Below, piece after piece: positions 25,550 to 36,000 of a DNA stretch of 64,000 nucleotides. Within the stretch, counting starts at the first letter, position 1; each line of letters begins with the position of its first letter. Source of the DNA: Apis mellifera (lineage: Eukaryota; Arthropoda; Insecta; Hymenoptera; Apidae); NCBI RefSeq assembly GCF_003254395.2, contig NC_037649.1:6109032-6173031 (forward strand). The letters run 5' to 3'. Under the pieces are notes generated by a model that searched no databases, was not told the origin of the DNA, and saw nothing but the letters and a program-made list of their open reading frames with translations. The translations under genes and the position numbers were made by a program.

Positions 25550-25922
25550 GCAAGTGAAGAGTCGAAAAGGAAGATATTCCTTTTATTATTGTATCGTGCT
25601 CCTTTTTGAAATCTCGTGTAACACCCTCGACACTATATCTCTCGCTTCGAAGAATGAAAAATTTCAAACTTTTACAATTTTCGAATCGAAATTTTTTAAA
25701 GATACGCTCGTTATTGTATAATTCGCAACAATCGTGAACTTCTGCCTCGACTTCGTTCCACCCTTTGAATACCTTTTTTAAACAACGAGAGAGGAACAAA
25801 GTTTCGAAATTCGGAATGTAGCTTGTTAAACAAGTTTCCATCTTTTTCAAGTGTTGCGAAGGAACACTGACCCTCCTCTTCTTCCTTCCTCCTTCCGTTT
25901 CTATCGATGAATTTACGAACAG
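25550..25922 (+). other. Intron 4 (373 nt), GC-AG class
   Basis: The intron begins GCAAGT and ends GAACAG. The GC donor is needed to keep the frame between exon 4 and exon 5. A pyrimidine-rich tract (about 25870-25900) precedes the acceptor. Confidence 0.65.
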
Positions 25923-26621
25923 GTGACGAGTTCTCGTCGTCGAGAATCCTCGAATTCGTTCCTGTCGGGTAACAGCGGCACTTCCGGCGAACTTTTCATC
26001 AGCGGAGATTGCAGCAGGGAATTGTCGCCGGTCCGATGGTGCGACAGAGAAGTGGACGGCGTGTACCTGGGTCGATCCGGTTGGGTTCAGGTGCAGCAAC
26101 GATCCCTGGACGAGAATCGGCGCACGAGCTACGAGAGTAGCCTGGTGACGGCTGCCACGGGCACTCTCCCGTTACCGCGGCGAGCCACGGTAAAATTGGC
26201 CGATTATCATTGCAACAGCGAGCCAGGCAAATGCCCGGACGAATTTCTTCGATTGGACAGCCAGAGGCCGGACTATTTGGCCCTTCACGGTCAAGATTTC
26301 GAATCCGTGGGGAGCAGCGCGTGCACCTCGCCCCACAGTATCCCGGAATCGTATTCGCCGCCCTCGATCACACCGATAATCTCCCCGCCACCGGCGTTCC
26401 AGGATGCCGTCGGGAAGAAAACAACCTCGTCCAAGCATTCGTCGGGGCGCAACAATTACGGGAAACCGCCTTTCCTCCCCCGTTCCAACGCCATAGTGGA
26501 CAGCGATATCATCAGCCCTCCACCTTCGCCCCCGCACCAAGTCAATTGGAGTTCCTTGCCGCCCACGTCCCGAAAATCCTCGAGCACGCCGTCCAGAGCT
26601 CGGAGGCAGAACAGCGGCGGT

Positions 26622-26653
<32 letters not shown>

Positions 26654-27369
26654 ACAACAGTACAGAATGGCGCAAGCCAAGTCGTTGGAGGATCAGTCTT
26701 CGTCGAGGAGGTCGCAATTCGTGCAACGTTATCTCGAATCGTCGAGCTCGTCCTCGTCGTCGGTCGGTTTCAGAAGTCTGGATAGCTGCGTGACGAGATC
26801 TACCATGCCCAGATTGGCGGAGAACACGGATTCCTCGGTGGAAGGATACGACGACGGAGACGACGAGGACGACAACCCGAGCTCCTCGTTGAACCTAAGC
26901 CTCGTCTCCTCCTCGATAATAGCGTTGAACTCGTCCACGGAATCTATCCGCGCGAACGGGGAGAGGATATCGCCGAACAGGCAGAGCCGACATCACAGGA
27001 GTCAACAGGGATTAAGAAGATCGCCCGGATCGTCGGAATCCGGCAAGTTGTCGTTCAACTCGCCGTCCTCCTCCTCCTCGTCGTCGAGCAGCACGGACAG
27101 ACAGGGCAGATCGCCGACACCGAACCCTTTCAGGCGCAGCAACGCTTCCAGGCAGCATCAGAGCGCGAGAACCACGCAAGCCTCTCCGGATTCTCATCAG
27201 TCGCGGGTGAGAAGGTCCAGAAGTCTTCAATTACCGGAGAAAAGGTCCCCGAGCGGCGCAGCGCCATTGAATAGGGAACACTCGAGGGAATCCAACGAGC
27301 CCCATAGATTGGTTGTGAAAATTTCCAGCGATCGAGGCAACGAGAGAAAACGTCATGCTCTTCAGAACA
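25923..27369 (+). CDS. Coding exon 5, large disordered exon with polyglutamine and acidic tract
   Basis: This is the largest exon, with 482 codons plus one base, from acceptor TTTACGAACAG (ending 25922) to donor A|GTAAGC (27370). It reads VTSSRRRESSNSFLSGNSG and continues through several segments. First come ordinary-looking sequence (CDREVDGVYLGRSGW) and Pro-rich clusters (SPPSITPIISPPPAF, KPPFLPRS). A 13-residue glutamine run (26622-26660) and Ser runs (8 residues near 26740-26763) follow. Next are an acidic patch (YDDGDDEDD, about 26848-26875) and Arg/Ser stretches ending in RRSRSLQLPEK. Overall it is a disordered, phosphosite-rich linker. The continuous open frame, GC-rich coding composition and phase agreement make coding status secure, but function is unknown. 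Long minus-strand frames opposite are composition artefacts. Confidence 0.88.
26622..26660 (+). repeat. Coding glutamine repeat, 13 codons
   Basis: Thirteen consecutive CAA/CAG codons in exon 5. The codons are mixed (CAG x7, CAA x6), which interrupts the pure triplet repeat while keeping the Gln run. Confidence 0.9.
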
Positions 27370-27578
27370 GTAAGCAATATTCTTTATTCGCGTCATTAAA
27401 TTCTTTCCTCCTTTTTTCGAATTAATCTGTCGTGCTATCGCGTGTATATAATTGGTTATATCGTAAGAAACATTTATTCGAGCAAAGGAATTCTACTAAG
27501 AATACTTTCTTTCTCTACTTCGCGCTTCGTTTTCTTTGAAACCGCTGTTTCAACGTATCGTTTGTGCCTGTTTTCTAG
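27370..27578 (+). other. Intron 5 (209 nt)
   Basis: Short GTAAGC...TTTCTAG intron in phase 1, AT-rich compared with the exons on both sides. Reading through it from exon 5 gives a stop at about 27423. Confidence 0.8.
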
Positions 27579-28803
27579 GAAAAGCGCAGTCGACCGAGAA
27601 CGCGTTAAACGAGGAGTTGCTTCGTGAGACCGAGGCTGTAACCGAGTTCCTTTACGGTACGAGGAGCCGCGCGATAGCCAGAAGCCTGCTGTCGTGCCGG
27701 TTCGAGCGTCGCGAGGATGGCCAGGAGCAAAGGCAAAGGAGTAATCCCAACACTTACGATGTTTACTTTATCTCCTCTAAACACCAGCAATCTTCCAAAC
27801 CTTCCACCGGTTCGTCCATGCAACAACAGTCGCAGCAGCAGCAGCAGCAGCAAACGCAACAACAACAACAACAACAACAACAGCAGCAGCAGCAGCAGCA
27901 GCAGCAACAGTCGAGGCGACCTAAAACGCTTCAAAGGGGAGCAACGACCCCGAATGCGAATCCCGCGAACCACGACTTCTGCATCAGTCCCGACACGAAG
28001 CTGCGCTGCAACAGCAGCACCTGCGATTTCTGGCCGCATTGCTCGCAGAGAGACACTCTTTACTCGCCCAACCAAGCTCCGGTATTTATGAAATTATCCC
28101 AGAGCTACCCGGCTCATCAGAGGCTGGCCACGGACGCTGGAGGCAGCCACGCGAGCAGAGGCAGCGCCAGCTCGTCCCCGGCATCGTTGGAGCGAATGGA
28201 CGATCGTGAGTTTCGCGATCGTGACGCGTCCCGAAAGAATCGGGCAGCTCGTGATCGGAGCAACAGCAGCGCGGCCAAATATCAGGAGAGGCAGCCGAAG
28301 AGCGTGTTGAAGCAGTCGAGCCGATGGTCGTCCCTGGAAGGATCGAACGGCGGGGGGAACGGTTCGAGCGTGGATAAGAGGGAATATCATAGGTATTATC
28401 AGAAAGCTGAATTCAGTTCGGCCAGTTTTGAGGGGAGTTGTGAGAACAAGGATAGAAAGGTGTCCCCGGTTCAAGGGAAGAGCGTAGCGAGTAGATCGCC
28501 GAGCGGCCACGCAGCATCCTCTTCCACCACCTCGTCATCCTCCAGTAGCGACATTTGGGTGACCACGTCCGATCGAACCGTGACCAAGAGTCCGAGGAAT
28601 GCGAAGAGCTCGGGCGCATCAACTCCCATGGAGGATGCGGTGATTGGCTCTCTGAAGACGTTGATGGAGCCGCCGAAAGATGGAATGCTGTCCAGGCCTG
28701 GAAGCGCTCCAACGAGGGGCGAGGATACTCTGTCGGCGGACGGATCCTTGGATCCTCATCAGCGGTCACTATCGTTGCCTAAGTCCTTCTTGACGCACAA
28801 TGG
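27579..28803 (+). CDS. Coding exon 6, long polyglutamine region and 14-3-3-like motif
   Basis: The acceptor is GCCTGTTTTCTAG (ending 27578). Two bases complete an Arg codon, 407 codons follow, and the donor is GG|GTAAGT at 28804 (phase 2). The N-terminal part is not low-complexity and looks helical: NALNEELLRETEAVTEFLYG, then RSRAIARSLL and NTYDVYFI. It may be the most conserved block of the protein. A glutamine-rich tract follows (27821-27910: Q3-S-Q7-T-Q18). After it comes a Cys/His-containing stretch (TKLRCNSSTCDFWPHC), which could bind metal or be structural. Ser-rich sequence then leads to RSLSLP (28763-28780), matching the 14-3-3 mode I pattern RSxSxP. Coding continues into an exon beyond the donor. 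I see no recognised domain. Confidence 0.87.
27821..27910 (+). repeat. Coding glutamine-rich repeat, 28 Gln in 30 codons
   Basis: Q3-S-Q7-T-Q18 in exon 6. It has a block of CAA codons (27857 onward) followed by a block of CAG codons, ending CAA CAG before Ser-Arg-Arg. Length variation between individuals is likely. Confidence 0.9.
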
Positions 28804-31800
28804 GTAAGTTATTGTAATCGGATATAATTTTTTTCTTACGTACGATTAAATTATTTTAATCGTTCCGATTTAAATATTCAAACGGAGTGTTAATACGTTT
28901 GTGGATATACCTTTGATCGAGTCTGGAGATTGGAGAATTTAATTTATTAAAAATTGCGTTTCACGAATGTATTAACACCCCGCGCTTTGTAACTCTTAAC
29001 GTAACGAGAATTATCTTCATTGGTATGCAGGAAACGAAAGCCGAATTTTTCACTCGTTCGGAAGTTCAATTGATCTTTTAATTGGTTGGCGTTTAAACGC
29101 TTCCCTCCCCTCCTCCTGATGCATTACGCACGAGAATTATTCCGTTTCACTTGTAATCTCGTTTCCAACAATACGATCGATATCGCTCGCTGTTAGAAAA
29201 CAGCACAACTGACAAAAAGTCCACTTCCACTTGACTTCTTCTATCGAAAATTGTATCGAAGGTGTGTTGCTCAGCTTCCACGACATTCAATGGATTAACG
29301 TAAAGGCTGTCGTGACTTATTCACCGTCAGTTAGTACAATCTGATAGTTAATAGAATCCAATTTTCTACGAGTTCAATTACTTCGTCCCCCATTATACCA
29401 TTTACCTTACCGTGAGCGATAGCCCGTAGATCGTATTACTAATGGTGCAATCTCTGTAGACGTCATTCGCAGTACACGTTTCGATAGATATTCCATTCTC
29501 CAGGTGAATCCACGTGTATTTGTTTCAGCAACTGATATTTTAATCAACCTATCGGATCAAATTATATATACGTAGGAGTGATAAATAAATGGGATTCTCG
29601 ATTATCTGGAAATATATTGTTGCAAGTATAAAAGAAATTCATCCACACCAATTTTTATATATTGTTACGCGCTTACAACATTGTATTTCTGCTGAAACGA
29701 GAATTAAAAGCGAGAACGGGGATTAAATAATGTTTAATATTTGATATAGATATTTCAAAAATTAATTTCAAATTTAATTCGAGGAAAGAAATAATTCTCA
29801 ACTATTTCTTAAATATCTATCTCTTCTTGGATTTTATGAAACCCAGTTTAGTGATTTTAAAGCGATTTTTAACATGCGGATATTACACCCTATGCATGCA
29901 ATCCACCGTTTATTAACGATATAATAATATCAACGCGCCGATACAATTTATCGAGATCGCATAACTTATCGAGGTCACATTCGTGCATCGTAATTGCATT
30001 CGTAATTTACGATCGCAGTAAACTTAATTCCTAATTTCCCCGTTCTTTTAGGCAACGTTAAAAAAATGTTTTATGGCTCGCTCATCGATCGATAAAAAAA
30101 ATAGCGTTAAAAACCGCGCCGTTCAAAAACCCATGAGTATCCTCGAAACGATCGTAATACCGATCTTCGACGCGATTTATAGATCAACAAAGGCGTGACA
30201 TTTGTCGCGTGTGCTTTCACCTAAACCGCCGCCGTTCATTTTATAGCTTTTATGGCAGAATGCGCGGAAACTGAAAAGAAACGCCCTCGAGCGACAACCG
30301 TACAAACGCGCCAAGTGTAATGCGATGTAATCGCCGAACCGGTTGTGATACGCGCGTAAAATCGCCCACGCGTGGCCCACGCGGAATTCGAGAATATAAT
30401 CCGAACCGATGCGCAAAGAGGCATTTACGACGATGCTTGTGCGTATCTCAAGTTTACGTCGAGAGCATAGACAAGAATAGGAGGAGGCGGAACGATCATA
30501 TGATCGTTATTATGGATGAAATGATGAAATTCGAGGAGAGAGAGGAGAGTTGGATTGTAAAAGAGCGATGTTTAAATTAAATTAATTTATAGATCGGTTA
30601 TGCTTTTGGTTTCTCGAAGGAAAGCACATTCAACTAAAATGTTTGAAAGTTTAACGATTCCAAAACGGCAATTATCACGTAATTAAAACTCGATAGAAAG
30701 CGTGTTAAAATTAGGAAAGACAGCTATAATTTCGAGAATAATGTCTTCTTCAAAATGCTTTTCGATTTATCCAAAATACAACTTCCGATTGCCGAGATGT
30801 CATTGTTCGAAGATAATTTTTTAATCGTTTATCTCTATCCTCGTTGTTTACTCGTATTTCGTCTTCTAAAACTGATCTATCTCAAACGTCAGACAAGAGA
30901 CATTATTCCTAGAAGAACGTAGTAACTATTTCCAAGAAAAGATATAGGTCAGTGAATCGTGAGTCCATTCATAATTTTCGCACTGTCTTAAATACTAAAC
31001 TTCTTTATATATCTCGAAAACGGATTGAGACATCGAAACGAAAAAAAAGATTTTAATGATACAGTCTCTGAATATGTTTAAATGTTTTACTGCAGGATAT
31101 CCTTGTTACAAAATACGATGCGAATAATCACATATCGTACAAATAATCGTATAAATCCGTCTCAGACCGTAATCTCTCTATTATATATAATAAATGAAAC
31201 TCGACACTGATTGCGAAAAACCGATATTTAATCAAATATTATAAAATCGTGGTTATGCTTGGTCTCTCAAAGCGTATTAGTGACGGTTGGTCGAACACGG
31301 ACAGTGCGTATCAAAATTGATTAAGAGAGAGCGAAAATCAATGCTGTCCCTTATAAACGAGATCACAGGCGGGAAAGAGAATACGAAATGAATAATCGTA
31401 ATATAAAGAAGGAAAATGCAATTTTTTTCGTATAATTTGGTACGCGAAGAAAAATTTATTTAGATTCGAACAAAAGTGGTTTTTCGATCGCAGGAAATTT
31501 TCGAATAGCCATGTATGGATCGCGTGTTTTCTGAATTTTTAAATCGCAAGTTTCTCTCTTCGCAGGCTATGGCGAAACGGTTAAATCAAGAAAAGAGGAA
31601 GCTTCCGCAAAGTTTTGTTCTTTCTATCTTGCCTGCATTCTCCATATGCTCTTTTTTAAATCGTACAAGTTTCCAGAGAACAATCCTCTCCCTTGTGTAT
31701 TCGCGTGTCTCACGTGGGTGGTGGATGTCGCGAGGATACGCTTGGGTGAATTTGTTGAAACATTATATTCCGAATAAAAAAGGAACGGGAGAGAATATGG

Positions 31801-32962
31801 AGAGAGAATAAGGGGGAGAATAATTCCTCTCGAGTTATGGATGCGAGCATATCAATCCTATTTAAAGTAACTATATAAATCTTGATATATTGGATCGATG
31901 TTAAGATCCATTTAGATTTAGAATCTCTTCTCTGAAAGAGGGCGCTCGCGAAAAAAAAATGTCCGTGTGTATGTATGTGCATAGATGTCTTTTTTTTATT
32001 TTTATATCATCGTGATTTTACATAACAATACTTTGTCGGATTCGTTTTATACGATTGCCATTTTTCCCTTTTATCTTCTTTTTCACGAATGGGCGAATAG
32101 ATTGTCCTCTTCCTTTTTTATCGAACTTCTCGCGTGTTTCCGAAATACACAACTACGATCTCGTTCGTGTATTCTTTTTTTCTTTTCTTTCCTTTTTTTT
32201 TTTTCTAATTCGTTTCCAAAAGACAATATCCACTCGCGATAAAAAGAAAAAAAGAAAAGAAAAACAGGCAACTAGGTACTGCATGTAGTGTCAAAGAATG
32301 GTGTATCGATTGATTTCATTTGTGGTTTAATTTCGTGTACATATATTTCACGTATATATCGAAGGTAGCAACGAAGGTTTGGACTATTAATCTTTGGAAA
32401 TGTCATTCTGTAAATATCAAGAGCAAGGCTCTTCTCCCTTTTGGTCGCAATCGTTGCTTTTCAACGAGTTCACGGATATTAGTTTTTTCTCCACAGTATA
32501 AAAAGTAATCCGTTCTTTTCAGTGGAAGGAAATATTCCTTTGAAGTCATTGGTAATTTTTTCAATTTATGGAATTACAAAAAAAAGAAAAAAAAAGCTTG
32601 TTGGCAATAATTTCAAGAAACATTTTAACGAATAAATTATTTGATTCCGTATTATATCAAAGATGGCTTAATTATTTCTCATTAAACTTTCTCTCGTTTT
32701 ATCTCAACTTTTTATCCCGTGTATCGAGGTTCTTCATTTTCATAAAAATTCTCATAGCCGATATAAATTTCTGCTGTTGATTATTCACCAACGAATGAAA
32801 TCTGAATTTTCCTTCGTTGCACAATGCACGTATGCAAATATATTTTCACGTGTGCAAATATACCTCATTCGTTTCGTTCAATCATTGCTTCACGACATCA
32901 AACATTAGATATCGTAGAATTTGACTTTAGATTTGATACGTGATATTATGCCAGATATGTCC

Positions 32963-32963
<1 letters not shown>

Positions 32964-33010
<47 letters not shown>
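32964..33010. repeat. TA dinucleotide microsatellite, about 23 units
   Basis: Uninterrupted alternating T and A for 47 nt, the longest dinucleotide run in the window. It lies in the long intron-like region and is probably length-polymorphic. Confidence 0.95.
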
Positions 33011-33013
<3 letters not shown>

Positions 33014-36000
33014 AATGATATTAATGTTCAAAGGATCGGAATTTACACGACAAATGAGTATTTGCTCTTCAAATTTATCGGCAATTCATAGAAACCATCG
33101 AAATTTATGAATTGCGATTGAACGCGAGCAATTGCTATCCATTTGACAAATGCTTGATTGAATCGACAAAGTAATTAGTCGTTTCGATCACGATCAATCG
33201 TTCTTTCCAATCAATCGTTTTTTTTTTGCTTTTCAATTTTCATCATCCTTTTTAAAATTTCCAATCAAGGTGCAATTATTTATCTCCAATTCAATTCAGA
33301 TTCTAAAATAAATTTCGCGAAATATTTTTTTTTTCAAAGAATTGCTGCTATTATGTTTTAATTAACGACGTTTTTGTTTCGATGTAATTAGCATAACGTA
33401 ATTTCCACGAAAAATATTAACAACAATTCTCTCGCTTCAGAGGTGTCGAAAAAGGTGATAATAATTTTAACCTCTTTTAATCGCATATTTGTTTACAAAT
33501 AAACCACGAAAAGAGGTTGCAACTCAAAATCAGAGTTAACGGCAAGCATAGACGTTAAATCGAAACTTTCTCGACGTATTTAATCGTTGCAACTCTCCCT
33601 AAACAAGAATATAATAATCTATAAAATATCGTAAACTTTGGGAGAAAGTTTTCATCTCGATGTTACCCGATGGATCGATTATTACTCAATTTTCAACTCA
33701 ATTCGATCATGCTAATTACCACCAAGGAGGAGGCATTCTTTCGCGACACCGATTTTCCTCGAGATCGATCAAATTCTCGCGTAATCGGTTACATGGCCCC
33801 CGTCGAGCTACGAACGAACCGGTTTCCCCTCACGAATGAGGGGCTCGGTTGCAAGTGTCAAGTTTAAATGAACGCGCATCGATTGCACCATGCGAATGCA
33901 CTTTCTCCCCGGCGGTGATTTCTTCGCCGTAAGCGCTACCTGGAGGTTCTGTTACGATCGACCTGCGCCGGCTACTTTATTCTGAAACTAACAGATGGCC
34001 TCCCATTCCGCTTTCTCACCTGTCGTTACTGCTACCTGCCAATTCATCGCCGGGGATATATACAGAGTGACCGATAAAAAGATGCTTCTATAAAAGCGAA
34101 TGGAAGATAAGAATAGAATAAAATAAAATTTTTTATCGTCGAGTTGCTTCGCTTCGAAGAAAATCGAATTCGAACGTTTGTCAAAAATTAAAAAGTAGAG
34201 AGAAGGAAATTGTGTTAATTTTGGATTGGATTTCCATTTTCGAGAAAAATGTTGAATAATATTCGTTCATTTTAAAATTAAATTTTTGGGAATATCAAGT
34301 TTCGTTGAATATATATATATTTATATTTGATCATTTTCCATTTTCAATTTTAATTTTCTTGAATAATAGAACTCTACCAATAATAAATTGGTAATTAATT
34401 ACATTCTTCTATGTTTGACAAATTCTTCAAAAGTAGTTCTTCCAAAAAGTATCTTTCTCTCGATACTATTTTTATACGTAGAAATTGGTTAGTTGTATTA
34501 TTCTTTGGCAGACACCTTGTGTATTTCTTTTCCATGCTCGTCACGCAGCCCAATCTTGGAACAACGTCCAATGACGTATGATTTTCAATAAATTGAAAAG
34601 CTAGACGATTTATTCTCGTCGGAATAAATTGGTTGTATCTTCGTTTTGTATTATTACAATATTTATAATTTTCGATATTTGATACACGTATGAAATTGAT
34701 ATCTAGTTATTTGACATATAATTATGCGTTATATTTATATTCCTCCAGCAAATAGAAATCGATTAATCTTTTTCCCTCGTTGCATCGAATCACGCAACTA
34801 ATAAGAATTATGATTTTATTTGCATTTATTTGTGTGTAACGATGATAACAATTTCCACGAAACACAATTGATTGATCACAGAAATTGAAATTCTATTGCA
34901 GACATCAAACATTCTTTAAAAATATATTAAAATAAATTATTATTATCGCGATAAATACGTCGTAACAATATTTGACGAAGAGTGTATTATTAAAATAAAA
35001 TCCAAAAATCTTTGACTGAAAGATAGTCTTTCGAAGATAAGGATAAAAAGAAACAGGATCAAGTAATGAAGAGTTGTGATACGTGATAAAAACCGTGAAA
35101 ACGACGTGTCGTGAGAACGTGACCAGCAATTGAAATTAGCCGACTTGCCGTTGGTGGCAAATTGGATAAAACGAATCCTCGAGATTCGCCGGTGATAATA
35201 TGCATTAATTACAAACCCTTTAATTACTTGGATTTGTGAAAAGAGCGAGAGATTTCCAATGGGCGAATTGAAACTGTTAAATCGGCTGAATGGCTTATGC
35301 TAATCTAATCCATCCACGTGAATTTAAAATCCCGAAACATCATCGACTCCATCCGAGATGATCATCGTCCTCTTTCCTCTTTCCAATGATAAATGATAAG
35401 GGAGAGTAGTTCACGCTCGATATCACAGACTTTCTTCCTAGCTATTGGAAATTATTCTTCAACCATTGCCCAACCTTTGGCTGGGAATTTGATTAAGTTC
35501 ACCGGTTATTCTTCTGACAGCTTGAAAAGCTTCGCTGTTCCCATCGTGGAATTATCGATAATTTAATAAAACGTTACGGAACGTTATTATCTGAATTGTG
35601 AATGATACGAAAGCTTGTTAATCTCTTTCAAGTTTAGATATATTGATATATATACAATTAAAGGGATACCTTTTTAGAAAAATAATAATATTTTTTTGTT
35701 TATTATTATCATAACTTGTTGACTCTTTCAAGATAAGGATTTTGTAGAAACATGATAATTCTTATCTCAAATTTTGAAGAATTTCCATTATCAAACTTCC
35801 TGAAATATTATCCTGTTCACGCGTGTGAATAATCATTCGTTGATTTCAATTATCGCATTTAATACCGGTTAATAAATTGAATCGACAATAGCGTTTCATT
35901 AATCATGGAAAACAAAAATTTAATAAATTCGTCTTCCATGTTGCACATGTTATTTATAATATAAGAATGAATCATGTGGAGAGAATAGAATTCGAAAAAA

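Larger units (their letters stand above)
16808..28803 (+). other. Multi-exon gene locus, six coding exons, large disordered Ser/Gln-rich protein (partial at both ends)
   Basis: Six plus-strand exons are chained by splice sites whose phases all agree: 16808-16982 (enters phase 1, leaves 2), 18280-18553 (leaves 0), 21171-21475 (leaves 2), 25300-25549 (leaves 0), 25923-27369 (leaves 1) and 27579-28803 (leaves 2). Together they give about 1,224 codons with no internal stop. The first exon opens with two bases of a split codon and the last ends in one, so coding sequence must continue downstream. It continues upstream too unless Met at 16846 is the start. The protein is dominated by Ser, Pro, Arg and Gln, with no transmembrane helix, signal peptide or catalytic motif visible. 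That fits a scaffold or the regulatory N-terminal half of a larger signalling or cytoskeletal protein, which is inference. I do not recognise the family and give no symbol. Confidence 0.8.

Noticed and set aside
25206..26099. 297-codon minus-strand frame
   Set aside because: Lies opposite exons 4 and 5 and the intron between them; GC-rich Ser/Gly codons read in reverse create a stop-poor shadow.
27605..28075. 156-codon minus-strand frame with long polyleucine
   Set aside because: The leucines are CTG/TTG, the reverse complement of the CAG/CAA glutamine repeat in exon 6.
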